Positions 34,889 to 43,379 of a stretch of 64,000 bases of DNA are shown piece after piece; the first letter of the stretch is position 1, and every line of letters starts with the position of its first letter. The position numbers were made by a program, and so were the translations under genes. The notes under the pieces were generated by a model. It did no database searches and was not told the origin of the DNA. It was given only the letters and a program-made list of their open reading frames with translations. Source of the stretch: Clostridiales bacterium (lineage in GTDB: Bacteria; Bacillota; Clostridia; Peptostreptococcales; Anaerovoracaceae); assembly GCA_009911365.1 (NCBI GenBank), contig QXXF01000002.1:1-64000 (forward strand). Reading direction: 5' to 3'.

Positions 34889-35069
34889 GTTTGGTTTTTC
34901 CTCCCTTGCTCGTTCTGCCATCTATCGGCTTTTCCGCAGCTTTAGGAATAAGCCACATGTTTCCTATTTTTATTGCACCTTCAATCCGATCAGCATTACA
35001 ATACTGTAAAACTCGTCTATCCGATATGCCCCAATTAGCAGCAGCTTCTTTTGTTGTGATATAATCCAT
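34881..35069 (-). CDS. Small excisionase/BldC-like helix-turn-helix regulator
   Basis: 62 residues from the ATG at 35067-35069, after GGAGGTGCG. MDYITTKEAAANWGISDRRV, then QYCNADRIEGAIKIGNMWLI and PKAAEKPIDGR is a near copy in layout of the protein at 8101-8298. Both head an RR-HK-ABC operon. It may bind with the response regulator or gate the operon's own promoter. Confidence 0.87.
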   Translation of the reverse strand: MDYITTKEAAANWGISDRRVLQYCNADRIEGAIKIGNMWLIPKAAEKPIDGRTSKGGKTKHE

Positions 35070-35088
35070 AGTCGCACCTCCAACAAAC

Positions 35089-35117
35089 ATTATACTTCGT
35101 TTCTCCGAAGAAAGCAA
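35089..35117 (-). promoter_or_regulatory. Promoter of the HTH-RR-HK operon with palindrome
   Basis: TTGCTT (35112-35117) and TATAAT (35089-35094) on the minus strand are 17 bases apart. A short palindrome CTTCG/CGAAG sits within the spacer and could bind the HTH protein. Confidence 0.7.
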
Positions 35118-35130
35118 GTTCGCAAGCAAT

Positions 35131-35190
35131 GCAATCTTCCGTAAGATTGCGTATTTAGCAGAAATCCCGTACCCGGAATTTCTGCTAAAT
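35131..35190. repeat. Two adjacent perfect inverted repeats
   Basis: GCAATCTT-CCGT-AAGATTGC fills 35131-35150. Next to it a 13-bp perfect inverted repeat (35153-35165 with 35178-35190) surrounds CCCGTACCCGGA. They lie between the relaxase gene end and the HTH operon promoter. Neither has a T-run. Confidence 0.7.
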
Positions 35191-35287
35191 GCTTGTTGGT
35201 GACATGTCCCCAAACCCCTGAGATCATCACCTGCGGTGATGGCTGCGCGTTCCGTTGGAACGCTGAAAAACAAAAGCGGAGAGAAAC

Positions 35288-36697
35288 CTATTGCCGCGAC
35301 TTCTGCGTTTCCCTCTGCGGTTCCCGCCCGGTGGGAATGTCCAGCAAATGCTCCACATTCGCCCGGACATTATGGAGCTCCTTCATGTCAGCCCTGGCCT
35401 GCTTGTAAGAAGAATAGGCTTTCCGTTTCTGCTCCAGGAGCCCGGCGTATTCCTCCCGCAGAGATTTGACAGAGGGCAGCTTTGTGATTCCCAGCCCGTC
35501 AAAATGTTTCTTCGCCGCCTGGTGCAGCAGGATTTCCGTCTCATGCGCCGCCCGGAATTTTTTGCTGTACCCGGCTTTCCGGTACTCCACATAGACCGCC
35601 CGCGTCTTGGCATAATTTACGATCTGTTTCTGCAGCTCCCCGTTGGCGGTCATCTGCGATTCCAGCTCCTTGATCTGTACCGACAGCGCATTAAAATTAG
35701 CAGTAGCAATATCTGATTTTTTCTGCAAATCCTCATAGTTCATATCGCCATGCTCTTTGAGCCAGATCACCGCCTGGGAAAGCTGTTTTAAGTTGAACAC
35801 TTTCGCCCAGCGTTCATATCCCGGACCTTTGCCGGAACGGATTGCCGCCTCAATATCCACCAGCAGCCCGACTTTGGAAACCGGCTTTTGGGGAGAAATA
35901 CGGCGCGGCTTTGCCGTCCGTGTGCCGGCAATCCGTTCTTTGATGGCCTGCTCGGTATAGTCGCCTTTCAGTGTGTCACACCGGGTATATCTATCATCAG
36001 GTGACAGGCGAAAACGAAGGTGCTTTCGCTCCCGGTTGACTTCAATCCCAGCCGCCTCCAGCTTTTTCAAAAGTTCTTCAAAGTCCTTCGGCTTTTCTTC
36101 CAGGGCAGCGTCGATAGCCCAGCGCAGCCGTTCCTGGCGGGAAGGCTGTTTCTGATTTCCCATCCACGTGCCGTAATGCTCCCTGCTGGGTTTCGGATTC
36201 TCCACAATGGAAAGCCCATGCTCCAGGCACAGCTTGTCGTTCATGCGCCGGATCGCCCAAGTAGAGCCCCAGAAGTTGCGGAATTTTTTCTGGCAGTCCA
36301 GCGTGGTAGAATTTATGATGATGTGGTTATGGACATGGTGTTTATCCACATGGGTGCAGACAACAAAAGCATGGTTTCCTTTGGTGAGCTTCAATGCCAG
36401 CTCCCGCCCGATCCGGTTCGCTTCTTCCGGCGTGACCTCGCCAGGCTTAAATGCCTGCCGGAGATGGTAGGCGATCACATCATCCGCGCCCCGGTCACGT
36501 CCGGTCAGGTTCGCATACTGGCACTTGGATAAAAGGAACTCCGCATCAGCAGTCCGGGTGTCGCACTCATAACCATAAATGAATTTCCCAAAATCGGTTT
36601 TCTGCGGATTCTTTACATAGTCAATGATGTCCGCTATGGCCGTGGAAACATCCCGGCCTTTCCCGACATGTAGCGGCATGAGCCGTGTGGTTGCCAT
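35288..36697 (-). CDS. Relaxase / mobilization nuclease, MobA-VirD2 type
   Basis: 469 residues. The N-terminal domain has Tyr36 and Tyr41-Gly-Tyr43 region (DFGKFIYGYECDTRT) and the metal-binding HxDxxHxHxH-like motif THVDKHHVHNHIIIN near 115-130. The C-terminal 150 residues are helical. This is the relaxase of Tn1549/CTn-type elements of Clostridia. It forms, with MobC, CD1845 and DUF3849 genes, a mobilization module. No type IV secretion genes are visible nearby, so it would rely on a helper element or is a remnant. Confidence 0.92.
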   Translation of the reverse strand: MATTRLMPLHVGKGRDVSTAIADIIDYVKNPQKTDFGKFIYGYECDTRTADAEFLLSKCQYANLTGRDRGADDVIAYHLRQAFKPGEVTPEEANRIGRELALKLTKGNHAFVVCTHVDKHHVHNHIIINSTTLDCQKKFRNFWGSTWAIRRMNDKLCLEHGLSIVENPKPSREHYGTWMGNQKQPSRQERLRWAIDAALEEKPKDFEELLKKLEAAGIEVNRERKHLRFRLSPDDRYTRCDTLKGDYTEQAIKERIAGTRTAKPRRISPQKPVSKVGLLVDIEAAIRSGKGPGYERWAKVFNLKQLSQAVIWLKEHGDMNYEDLQKKSDIATANFNALSVQIKELESQMTANGELQKQIVNYAKTRAVYVEYRKAGYSKKFRAAHETEILLHQAAKKHFDGLGITKLPSVKSLREEYAGLLEQKRKAYSSYKQARADMKELHNVRANVEHLLDIPTGREPQRETQKSRQ

Positions 36698-36729
36698 CCC
36701 TTCACCCCCTTAATGAGAAATTTTCCCTG

Positions 36730-37242
36730 TTACCGTGCCGGCTCTTTATTCACTTTTGATTTATCACTGTGCGCCGTCTGCTGCTTGGCATTTTTATTCA
36801 GGCTGTCACGCACGGACGGTTTCTGTTCCTGGGCCGGTGCACACTCCCGTCTGGCTTGGGAGAGAAACAGGTCGGTAAGTCCGGGATTGCAGCGGTCCAC
36901 GGCAAAATAAACATTCCGGTCATATCCGAAACCGTCCTTATCCTCACAGACCGGGACCGTCTGCGCCCATGCTTTATTGTCCCGTGAAATACGCCCGTCG
37001 TAATCTTTCTGCCGGACCGTGTTGGCAAGGACATAAAAAATCCGGCCAGGATCAAACTGCTGTAAGACCTGCCGCACACATGCCATGCCTAAACGGTTGT
37101 CCCGGTAGTTGTCCGCTATGGCCTGTTCGATTGCCTCCCTGCACGCAATGTTTGCTTTGTGGGAAGCGTGGTACTGGTCCAGCTCCCCATGCTCATGCGC
37201 ATAGGCGGCAGAGTGAAAATAAATTGGCGTTGTGTCTTTCAA
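36730..37242 (-). CDS. DUF3849 domain protein
   Basis: 170 residues from TTG at 37240-37242, seven bases after GGAGG; no ATG is well placed. TPIYFHSAAYAHEHGELDQYHASHKANIACREAI, then RLGMACVRQVLQQFDPGRIFYVLANTVRQ is the DUF3849 domain found on Clostridia conjugative elements. It has no known activity. The last 50 residues are charged and low in structure. It sits between relaxase and CD1845 genes. Confidence 0.82.
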   Translation of the reverse strand: MKDTTPIYFHSAAYAHEHGELDQYHASHKANIACREAIEQAIADNYRDNRLGMACVRQVLQQFDPGRIFYVLANTVRQKDYDGRISRDNKAWAQTVPVCEDKDGFGYDRNVYFAVDRCNPGLTDLFLSQARRECAPAQEQKPSVRDSLNKNAKQQTAHSDKSKVNKEPAR

Positions 37243-37331
37243 TGAAATCCCTCCAATCAAAAAGCTGCCCTGACAGACAGCCATAATTATAGAAAAATGG
37301 CGGGGCTGCCAATGCGCCCCGCCGAAACTGT

Positions 37332-37622
37332 TTAACCAAATATAAAATCTTTCAGGGCGCCATTTACGCCGCCGATCATGCCGACCAGCCAGGCCGCCGC
37401 CATCGGCAGACCGTATGGGCTGATAAGGAACGCGATCACCAGCCAGGACATTCCCGGCCAGAACCCGGCTGCGAAGAACAGCGCCAGCGCCGCCAGAAAG
37501 ACGATCCCTGACAGAATCCCCAGCACGGCGCCGGAAACCACAACAAGAAATTTGCAGAACAGATAAAGAATCCCTGTAACCATTACAAAGGGAAGTGCCA
37601 GCAGATTACCAATCAGACGCAT
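37332..37622 (-). CDS. CD1845-family membrane protein
   Basis: 96 residues with three membrane helices (about 5-30, 33-52, 56-90). The opening MRLIGNLLALPFVMVTGILY and the GIVFLAALALFFAAGF segment are those of the CD1845 family, named after a gene of a C. difficile conjugative transposon. Role unknown, presumably in transfer. It lies in the mobilization module with DUF3849. Confidence 0.84.
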   Translation of the reverse strand: MRLIGNLLALPFVMVTGILYLFCKFLVVVSGAVLGILSGIVFLAALALFFAAGFWPGMSWLVIAFLISPYGLPMAAAWLVGMIGGVNGALKDFIFG

Positions 37623-37639
37623 ACGTCCGCCTCCTTTCC

Positions 37640-37700
37640 TGATTCTATGTCCTTTTTTTCAGGATATTTAGGTATGCCCGAAGGGTATTTCAAAGAGAAG
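37640..37700 (-). other. Candidate oriT near mobC (tentative)
   Basis: The gap between mobC and the CD1845 gene holds TATCCTG on the minus strand (about 37659-37666), like the YATCCTG nick core of MOBP relaxases, followed upstream by an imperfect inverted repeat around ATACCC/GGGCAT. Similarity is short, so this is only a candidate. Confidence 0.3.
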
Positions 37701-37766
37701 CATATTTACCCCTCTATTAGAATCTTACCGTGCCGGCCTGAGGAAATCAACGGCGTTCCTGCCTGT

Positions 37767-38111
37767 TTACGAAATGTTCGCAAATCCCCGCAGCAGCTTA
37801 TCCATGCCATCCCACAGACTGTCCAGACGGGTGCGAAGGTCGTCCACGTCGGCAGCGTAAATACTCCCGGTCTCATTGGCACGTCTGGCATACTGGTTTA
37901 AGTTATTGGAGCAGATACGAAGGAGCCGTATCATTTCCTGGATGTCGCTCATATCCAGATGAATGATATAACCGTCAACCGCCATCTTGCGCAGATATGC
38001 GGACAGGTTGGTAATGCCGAGCTCCGCCATGCGCCCCTTTACCAGTTCCGCATCCTGCTCGGACATGACGAATTCCACCCGGACGGATTTTTTGTTATGC
38101 CCGGCTTTCAT
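37767..38111 (-). CDS. mobC: MobC-family relaxosome accessory protein
   Basis: 114 residues. The N-terminal RHH-like part (SVRVEFVMSEQDAELVKGRMAELGITNLSAYLRKMAVDG) and the C-terminal helices (EMIRLLRICSNNLNQYARRANETG) are the MobC family (PF05713) in full. It helps the relaxase bind oriT. GGAG lies eight bases upstream of ATG 38109-38111. Its start overlaps the artificial end of the truncated polymerase gene, so it is close to the insertion boundary of the Mob module. Confidence 0.9.
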   Translation of the reverse strand: MKAGHNKKSVRVEFVMSEQDAELVKGRMAELGITNLSAYLRKMAVDGYIIHLDMSDIQEMIRLLRICSNNLNQYARRANETGSIYAADVDDLRTRLDSLWDGMDKLLRGFANIS

Positions 38112-39936
38112 CGTTCCGGCTCCTTTTTCGGGAAAGGCGGTTTATGGGTGGGCGGCGGCGGCTGTCCTGGACTCTTTGAGTTTTCCGCGTAAGGTATAAA
38201 ATATCGCACGCAATCGCTTGGACGATGTTCTCCACGAACTTGGGGCCGTAGCTTTCCAGGCGCTCCCATTTCTTCGTGCCGCCCACGCCCATATAGGTCA
38301 CGGACTCGCCGCCGAACATGTTCTCCCCGATTTGCGGCTTTACATAGGCAAGCTGCCGCTTTGACGGGAGCGTGATGAATAGCATACCGCTCTGGAAGTT
38401 GAAGCGGATGCCGTGTGTCTCTATGGGCAGCCTCTTTTTCACGCACTCTTTCACGGCGCGGTCAACATCCCACCAGAGCATAGTGATATTGGGGTTGGAA
38501 TCCCTCCATGCCGATACAAGCGGCTGCAGTTCCTCCTCGGAAAGCCCCATCTCCAGCGCACCCATAGATTTCAACGCGCCTACCGAACCGCCGTATCCCA
38601 AGGCCAGCTCCGCTATCTTGCCCTTCTGCCGGAGATGCCCATTCTCTCCGTTCTTCACGACAGGCACACGGAACATCTGGCTTGCCGAAGCGCAGTAAAT
38701 ATCGCCACCTTCCTCAAACACCTTCATGCGCCACCGCTCCCTGGCAAGCCAAGCAATCACCCTCGCTTCAATAGCGGAAAAGTCCGCCACAATGAATTTC
38801 CTGCCGTCCTGCGGCACAAAGGCTGTGCGGATCAGTTCCGACAGCACCTCCGGCACGGAATCATAGAGCGTGGACAGCGCATCAAAATCCCCACCCTTTA
38901 CAAGCTCACGTGCCTCCGCCAAGTCCGGCATATGGTTCTGGGGCAGGTTTTGTAATTGCACAAGACGACCGCTGAACCGCCCGGTCCTATTGGCTCCGTA
39001 AAACTGGAACATTCCGTGGGCGCGGCCGTCTGAGCAGACTGCATTTTTCATAGCCGTGTATTTCTTCACAGAGGACTTGGCGAGCTGTTGCCGCAGCTCC
39101 AGCACTTTCGCCAAAGGCTCTGGTGCAGTTTTTAGGAGCGCCGTCACCGCCTTTTTATCCAAAGAATCCGTCTCCATGCCGTTTTCCGCAAGCCAATGCT
39201 TCATCTGTTGTACGGAATTGGGGTTGTCAAGCTCAGTCAGTTCCTTCATGGCGTCCGACAGTCTCTCATGGGAAAAGGCATCCATCCGGATCGCCTGTTC
39301 CACCATTTCCATGTCCACGCCAATGCCCCGGTCATTGATCTCCTGATCCTGGTGGTACTGCTCCCACATCTCATCTGATACAGGGAACTTATAGAGCCTC
39401 TGCTGTATCTGTATCTCCGCCTCCACATCACGGAGATTATAGGCTTTGAACCGTCTCCATTTCTCCATGTCGTGTTCCGGCAGATTCCGCATCCTGCCGC
39501 CGTTTATTTTAGTGGGCTTGCACGGGACGCAGAAATATCGTATCAGGTCTTTGCCTTCCGTCAGCTTCTGTTTTTCCAGCCCCAGCACTGTACCCGCATT
39601 CTCCAGCGAAAGCGGAAGCCCCAGCGTGGCAGACCACACCATCGTACAGTACCATCCCTCCGGCTCCAGCCATTCCCCAAGATAATGCGACAGGCACACC
39701 CGCTCGAACATGGCGTTGAATGCCCATTTCGTGACTGACTCATCAGAGAGCGCCGCCAGAACATCCGCAGGGATGTTCTCTCCACAGGCCAAGTCCACTA
39801 CCTTCACTTTACCACCGTCCACCGAATAGCCGAACAGCAGGACTTCAAAAGTGGGAGAAGAGGCATATTTATAAACTCCGCATTTGGATAAATCCACATC
39901 AGAAAATGTCTCAATATCAATCGACAAGGTTTTCAT
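38095..39936 (-). CDS. Phage-type family A DNA polymerase, C-terminally truncated
   Basis: 613 residues. The 3'-5' exonuclease motif LSIDIETFSDVDLSKCG is at the N terminus. Polymerase motif A is FIVADFSAIEARVIAWLA (about 395-412), and a motif B-like LRQKGKIAELALGYGGSVGAL is near 455. The family sequence stops after FVENIVQAIACDIL (about 580); motif C (HDE) is absent, and a new 33-residue basic tail follows. Loss of motif C means no active polymerase is expected. The break lies where the MobC module begins. Confidence 0.88.
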   Translation of the reverse strand: MKTLSIDIETFSDVDLSKCGVYKYASSPTFEVLLFGYSVDGGKVKVVDLACGENIPADVLAALSDESVTKWAFNAMFERVCLSHYLGEWLEPEGWYCTMVWSATLGLPLSLENAGTVLGLEKQKLTEGKDLIRYFCVPCKPTKINGGRMRNLPEHDMEKWRRFKAYNLRDVEAEIQIQQRLYKFPVSDEMWEQYHQDQEINDRGIGVDMEMVEQAIRMDAFSHERLSDAMKELTELDNPNSVQQMKHWLAENGMETDSLDKKAVTALLKTAPEPLAKVLELRQQLAKSSVKKYTAMKNAVCSDGRAHGMFQFYGANRTGRFSGRLVQLQNLPQNHMPDLAEARELVKGGDFDALSTLYDSVPEVLSELIRTAFVPQDGRKFIVADFSAIEARVIAWLARERWRMKVFEEGGDIYCASASQMFRVPVVKNGENGHLRQKGKIAELALGYGGSVGALKSMGALEMGLSEEELQPLVSAWRDSNPNITMLWWDVDRAVKECVKKRLPIETHGIRFNFQSGMLFITLPSKRQLAYVKPQIGENMFGGESVTYMGVGGTKKWERLESYGPKFVENIVQAIACDILYLTRKTQRVQDSRRRPPINRLSRKRSRNDESRA

Positions 39937-40030
39937 TCTTTCACCATCCTTTCACTGACCTTTGGGCGATAGGGAAACGCACACAATGGAACGTATCCCC
40001 ACCGCCCTCTGTAGTCACTACTTATTCAGA

Positions 40031-40252
40031 TCAGGACAGGAAATCCTCGTCATCCTCATCCGCAAAGTCATCCTCCGCACGGGACTTGCCGCCCAAGGGC
40101 TCGCCGTCACGGATTTTCTGCAGGTTGTTCAGCCCACAGGCGATGCCTTTGTTGCCGTTGCTGTTGAAAGCATAGAAATTGATGCTTGCCCTTCCATACA
40201 CGCCGCTGTAGACCTCGGAGCGTTCCAGAATCGGCTGTCTGTCCGCATCCAC
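40031..40252 (-). pseudogene. DUF2815 protein, displaced C-terminal half
   Basis: The frame encodes DADRQPILERSEVYSGVYGR and on, with ASINFYAFNSNGNKGIACGL and an acidic end (FADEDDEDFLS): the C-terminal half of DUF2815 phage ssDNA-binding-like proteins. It is out of frame with its N-terminal half because of an 8-bp tandem duplication at 40260-40275. Confidence 0.82.
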
Positions 40253-40596
40253 GATTCCCGGTGCTGTGGTGCTGTTGCATTGACGAAATAAGCGTTTGCG
40301 TATGCCTCATCGTCCGGGCGCTCCGTGTCACCGTCACGTAACGGCGTCTTCAGAACAGAGAGGGCAGGGACGCTCCTGCCGTTACCCTTCAGTTTTGCCT
40401 CGCCCTCGCGGTATGCAGCCTCAATCGCCGCCTTAATCTTTGCGATTGTCTTTTTGTCCGACTTGGGGATGATGAGCGAAACAGAATACTTCGGCTCACC
40501 GCCGTTGATTGCTTTCGGTTCCCATGCGTTGCAATAACTCCACCGGGTGTCCGGACCGGTGATTACCTTTGTCGGATTATTTACATTGTTTGCCAT
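40129..40596 (-). pseudogene. DUF2815 protein, frameshifted N-terminal half
   Basis: 155 residues from the ATG at 40594-40596 (AGGAGG eight bases upstream). PTKVITGPDTRWSYCNAWEP and KYSVSLIIPKSDKKTIAKIK belong to DUF2815, a phage early protein usually next to DUF2800 and a family A polymerase. After VNATAP the frame is lost: GGTGCTGT is repeated in tandem (plus strand 40260-40275). Removing one copy restores VNATAPGIVDADRQP and the rest. Confidence 0.85.
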
Positions 40597-40609
40597 ATGA
40601 TTTGCCTCC

Positions 40610-41737
40610 TTAATTTTCCTTGAAATCTTCTTGTGCGGTGTGCATCGGTGGGCGCTTGTCCGACTCCGGCACAAGTGCCGGCTTGCCCTGGGGTTTCTCG
40701 GTCAGTCCCGCTTTCTCGATGATGTCCGCAAACCTCTTCTTACCGAGCGCCGCCGTCATGGCAGTAATACCCAGCAGCTTCTCCTCGTAGGGATTGAAGC
40801 CCGCTTTTTTGACTGCATCCGCTACGGCGGCCTCATCGGTATATCTGCGGTTGGAACGGCCTTCCACCACCTTGTACCCGTCGTACTTTATGCCGCTTAG
40901 CGCCTGCTGCAATGCAAATTCCTTCACGTCCGCTGCCCAGACAGACAGTTCATCCGTCCTGGCAAGGATGGCGACGATTTCCGCATCCTCCAGCGTGGCG
41001 GGCATGGCAAAATCATATTTCGCCATCTCCAGGTTGTACTCGGCGCGCTTCCTGCAGGCGGCTTTCGCCTTGCAGAACCGGCACCAGTCGCCGCAGGCAA
41101 ATTTGCCTTCGCCGTCATAGGCCAGCTTTGCTTTCTCTGCCAGCTCACCATTCGCCCACGAAAGGAGGTCATCCTTTGCCATGACGCACACGCTGACATT
41201 GTCCCTTCGCGGCTGGAAGATTGCCATCTGCACAGTGTCGATGTCATAGATGCCGTCAAAAAGTTCCAACGCGCCCAGGGCATACAGCATCATCTGCGGA
41301 TTGTCCACAGCGGAGACTTCCACGCCCTTGCCGTGCTTATAATCCACAATGTACAATGTCCCGTCCGCAATGATCACGCAGTCTCCGGTGCCGAAGCCTT
41401 CCTGCACAAACCGGGAGAAGTCCAGCCGCTGCTCGATCAGCACGACCGGGTCTTTGCATATCTTCTTTGCCTCCGCCACAAGCTCCATCACATAGGCGGC
41501 ATAGTCGCAGGCGCACTGCTCCATCTCTTCACTGTAGAAAGACAGCCCCTCGGTCGGGTTGGCGGATTCCATCCCAAGCATCGATTTTAATTTGTGTTCA
41601 CACAGGCTGTGTGCGTCTGTGCCTTCCTGGGCATACTCGCTGCTCTTGTCCTCATAATTCTCGCACAGCCTTGCGGACGGCGGGCAGTTCAGCCATCGGC
41701 GGCTGGAAGATGCCGACAATAAAGCGTGTCCAGCCAT
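40610..41737 (-). CDS. DUF2800 phage protein (Cas4/RecB-like nuclease family)
   Basis: 375 residues from the ATG at 41735-41737, overlapping the stop of the upstream gene. LSASSSRRWLNCPPSARLCE, EGTDAHSLCEHKL, IVDYKHGKGVEVSA and a cysteine cluster (CGDWCRFCKAKAACR) are the marks of DUF2800, a PD-(D/E)XK nuclease family with a likely iron-sulfur site. It is a standard early gene of Clostridia siphophages and stands in the usual order with DUF2815 and polymerase. Confidence 0.88.
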   Translation of the reverse strand: MAGHALLSASSSRRWLNCPPSARLCENYEDKSSEYAQEGTDAHSLCEHKLKSMLGMESANPTEGLSFYSEEMEQCACDYAAYVMELVAEAKKICKDPVVLIEQRLDFSRFVQEGFGTGDCVIIADGTLYIVDYKHGKGVEVSAVDNPQMMLYALGALELFDGIYDIDTVQMAIFQPRRDNVSVCVMAKDDLLSWANGELAEKAKLAYDGEGKFACGDWCRFCKAKAACRKRAEYNLEMAKYDFAMPATLEDAEIVAILARTDELSVWAADVKEFALQQALSGIKYDGYKVVEGRSNRRYTDEAAVADAVKKAGFNPYEEKLLGITAMTAALGKKRFADIIEKAGLTEKPQGKPALVPESDKRPPMHTAQEDFKEN

Positions 41738-42099
41738 CACAGCACCTCCACTTCTGCAAGGAGTGCCGGATACTCCGCCGGATCAATGCCGGACAGCTTC
41801 GGCGCACCGTGCTTCTCAAGCAACTCCTTGACCTTTGCCGTATGCCCGGCACGGGATTTCTCCGCCAGCACCGCACGGATTTCCTCCAGCGTTGGCACTT
41901 TCACCTCCGGCTCTGCTTTTGTCGTGTCCTTCGCGGCCTTTTTCTCTGTTTCCTTTTTTGCAGACGTTCTGTCCACAGTTTTCTTCTCTTCCGGCTCGCC
42001 GCTGAATAGATCCGCCAGCGAATCTGAAATGCCGATGAGGATTTCGCCGCAGCGTTTCAATTCAGACAACTGTGCTGCCAGCTCGCTCATTTTTCCCAT
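41737..42099 (-). CDS. Phage early protein of unknown function (Lys/Glu-rich)
   Basis: 120 residues. A helical N-terminal part (ELAAQLSELKRCGEILIGISDSLADLF), a long charged linker, and a C-terminal helical domain (LEEIRAVLAEKSRAGHTAKV, KELLEKHGAPKLSGIDPAEY). Relatives occur beside DUF2800 in Clostridia phages. No function is known. Confidence 0.7.
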   Translation of the reverse strand: MGKMSELAAQLSELKRCGEILIGISDSLADLFSGEPEEKKTVDRTSAKKETEKKAAKDTTKAEPEVKVPTLEEIRAVLAEKSRAGHTAKVKELLEKHGAPKLSGIDPAEYPALLAEVEVL

Positions 42100-42301
42100 G
42101 CCCTGTACCTCCTTCCTCTATTTCATGGATTTCCACGGATTCCACCGACTGCCCAGGGGAGAGGAGGTAGACCTGCGTAAAGCCCCCGAAAAGAAATCTC
42201 AAAAGCTTGGACGGAAGTCTACGCTCCGCACCGGCTATGATGTTCTTGCCCTGTCCGCCTGCACCGGTGATGTTGATGCTGACTCTGTGTTTCAATGCCA
42301 T
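42062..42301 (-). CDS. Small phage early protein
   Basis: 79 residues beginning MALKHRVSINITGAGGQGKN, then RRLPSKLLRFLFGGFTQVYLLSPGQSVESVEI. It overlaps the next gene by 38 bases, typical of phage early operons. It is short and basic at the N terminus. No domain recognised. Confidence 0.6.
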   Translation of the reverse strand: MALKHRVSINITGAGGQGKNIIAGAERRLPSKLLRFLFGGFTQVYLLSPGQSVESVEIHEIEEGGTGHGKNERAGSTVV

Positions 42302-42383
42302 TGTTCTCGCCTCTTTTCCGGGAGGCGGTATTTTCGCCTTCCATATCTACGGAGATTTCAAAGGTGTTTTGATGAGGTGATTT

Positions 42384-42779
42384 TCAAAAATATTTCAGAA
42401 ATTTTTTCCTGGCCGCAGCGATGGAATCATATACCGCTCTATAATTAACACCTTCCTTTTCCGCTATCTGGTGCATGGACATCCCGGCGGCAAGCATCAA
42501 CATCCGCCTCTGTTGCACCTCCGACAGCTTCCCAAACGCATTCCACAGATGCTTGTCTGCCTCCCTGCGTTCCTCCGCCATGTCCGGTGTTTCATCCGTG
42601 GCCGGGGCAAATTTGTCCTTATCGCCATACTGCAAGGCGTCGAAAGAATAGCAATGGTACCGTTCCTTGCGGTCGCCATTGGATTCGAGCCTCCTGGATT
42701 CCAGGATGATTTCCCCGATGGAATCCTCCACTTCGATTTCAGTTACACCGCCTGTTGCAAATTCATACTTGATTTTCAT
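42384..42779 (-). CDS. Sigma-70 region 4-like phage regulator
   Basis: 131 residues from the ATG at 42777-42779. A short beta-rich start (KIKYEFATGGVTEIEVEDSI), then the region 4-like HTH: AFGKLSEVQQRRMLMLAAGM, SMHQIAEKEGVNYRAVYDS, IAAARKKFLKYF. This type heads the early operon of many Clostridia phages. It may redirect host RNA polymerase or only bind DNA. Confidence 0.75.
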   Translation of the reverse strand: MKIKYEFATGGVTEIEVEDSIGEIILESRRLESNGDRKERYHCYSFDALQYGDKDKFAPATDETPDMAEERREADKHLWNAFGKLSEVQQRRMLMLAAGMSMHQIAEKEGVNYRAVYDSIAAARKKFLKYF

Positions 42780-42834
42780 TTTGCCGTTCTCCTTTCGGAG
42801 CCCGGCAAGTGGCACTAATCATGCCGCCGGAAAC

Positions 42835-42883
42835 AAAAAAAAGAGCCTGGCAAGCAGCACAAAAAGTGCCGCTTGCCAGGCTC
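42835..42883 (-). terminator. Strong rho-independent terminator
   Basis: On the minus strand GAGCCTGGCAAGC and GCTTGCCAGGCTC pair perfectly around a short loop and are followed by eight T. It separates the zinc-ribbon/DUF3825/sigma genes upstream from the phage early operon. Confidence 0.92.
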
Positions 42884-43104
42884 AATGTCATCTCCGCCAT
42901 ATTTCAGGCGGTATCATGGAGGCTTGACCGTTTCTTGGAATGAAATCTCCCCTCCGTGCATCATGCTCAGACAAACGAGTGATCCTTGTCCCGGTTTAGC
43001 CATCCGTTTCCCCAGCCCATATACATTCCTTATGAGCGTGTCGTATTACCGTGGCGGAATCTCCGGTCAGCCCCTATAGAAAAACAGAGGGCGGATCGCT
43101 GTCC

Positions 43105-43314
43105 TTATTCAGTTTTCTTCACCCCAATTTCAGCACCGCAGTGCCCGCACTTGATAAAATAATCGGGATACCGACCCTTTGTTGGGATAACGAGCTGTGT
43201 CTTTACAGCCGAGGCTGCGTCCATCAGTCTCCACCCGCACTTGGGACAGAAGACTGTTTTTCTCTTTTCTTTTAAGTCATGGTTCGATTCCTCCTTTTTC
43301 CTGCGCACCATCAT
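43105..43314 (-). CDS. Zinc-ribbon protein
   Basis: 69 residues from the ATG at 43312-43314 (GGAGG seven bases before). Two Cys pairs, FCPKCGWRL and IKCGHCGAEI, form a zinc ribbon, preceded by a basic start. Similar small proteins are spread on Clostridia mobile elements. No function is assigned. Confidence 0.7.
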   Translation of the reverse strand: MMVRRKKEESNHDLKEKRKTVFCPKCGWRLMDAASAVKTQLVIPTKGRYPDYFIKCGHCGAEIGVKKTE

Positions 43315-43379
43315 ATACACTCCTCCTGATACTGCCGCCTATCCGGCATGGGAGTGTGGGTGTTCCTGTCACGCCACGG

